A stretch of 13,160 nt of DNA from Chloroflexota bacterium. Lineage in GTDB: Bacteria > Chloroflexota > UBA6077 > CF-72. The position numbers and the translations under genes were made by a program. The stretch is taken from the NCBI GenBank assembly GCA_019247135.1, contig JAFAPL010000487.1:1-13160 (forward strand), written 5' to 3'. The notes beneath the pieces are model-generated. The model worked only from the letters and a program-made list of their open reading frames with translations, searched no databases and was not told the DNA's origin. This document shows, in pieces, positions 13,039 through 13,160 of this stretch (positions are counted from its first letter, which is position 1; the number at the start of each line of letters is the position of its first letter).

Positions 13039-13160
13039 ATGTGGATTCAACGATGTACAACGACGCGCGCGCTCAGGACGGTGACAGTCCTGTTAGGCGC
13101 GCTCTTCGCATTCGCAAACGGTGCGCAACTGGCCCATGCCAACCGGTTCGGGCCGCCGTG
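13039..13160 (+). CDS. Exported protein with signal peptide, N-terminal fragment
   Basis: Only 40 codons lie in the window. The reading begins MWIQRCTTTRALR, followed by a hydrophobic core TVTVLLGALFAFANGA and an Ala-X-Ala site QLAHA, then NRFGPP. This is a clear Sec signal peptide with cleavage expected after AHA, near residue 34. The mature protein is cut off by the window edge, so no function can be given. A start NRFGPP could fit secreted SH3/L,D-transpeptidase-type proteins of Chloroflexota, but that is a guess. GTG at 13036 directly before the ATG is an alternative start, as is GTG at 13081 with AGGA 3 bases before it. It is divergent from the membrane-anchored hypothetical gene. Confidence 0.6.
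   Translation, partial: MWIQRCTTTRALRTVTVLLGALFAFANGAQLAHANRFGPP

Overview
The window is GC-rich and gene-dense. It looks like ordinary bacterial chromosome, most likely from a member of the Chloroflexota; this is an inference. It rests on the Tat-type lipoprotein with a long Ala/Pro/Thr linker behind its Cys, the style of the Lgt and sugar ABC proteins, frequent GTG starts and tightly abutting genes. No rRNA, tRNA, insertion sequence, phage gene or CRISPR array was found.

Left part (1-4656, minus strand): a sugar uptake and catabolism operon, transcribed right to left. The order is a Tat-exported lipoprotein solute-binding protein, two MalF/MalG-type permeases, a Gfo/Idh/MocA dehydrogenase and the first 40 codons of a family-4 glycoside hydrolase that leaves the window. 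Junctions are 0-4 bp or overlapping, except for a ~115-bp gap before the dehydrogenase. No ATPase gene is present, so the importer probably uses one encoded elsewhere. A consensus -35 box, a 17-bp spacer filled by a perfect inverted repeat and a plausible -10 lie just upstream of the operon. Directly behind is lgt (minus), whose product lipidates lipoproteins such as the neighbouring binding protein. Its N-terminus can only be completed by a non-canonical ATT start behind a perfect AGGAGG.

Middle (5618-9286): a small hypothetical gene, possibly leaderless, lies divergent from lgt. Pyruvate kinase follows, with a hexanucleotide tandem repeat running into its ribosome-binding region. Convergent to it is a two-gene minus-strand unit: a RidA-like protein lacking the catalytic arginine, overlapped by 4 bp with a 2H-phosphoesterase. 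A short charged hypothetical protein is then encoded on the plus strand.

Right part (9287-13160): a leader with four copies of CGTGACG in two spaced pairs precedes a NarL-type two-component pair, made of a HAMP/HisKA_3 kinase without a sensor domain and a LuxR-HTH response regulator that overlap by ATGA. Convergent to it is a minus-strand pair: a membrane-anchored hypothetical protein and a PHP-domain phosphoesterase. The window ends with the signal peptide of a divergently transcribed exported protein.

I found no convincing undescribed multi-gene system. The best leads are the ATT start of lgt, the inverted repeat inside the sugar-operon promoter, the CGTGACG cluster, the pyk hexamer repeat, and the RidA-like/2H phosphoesterase couple.
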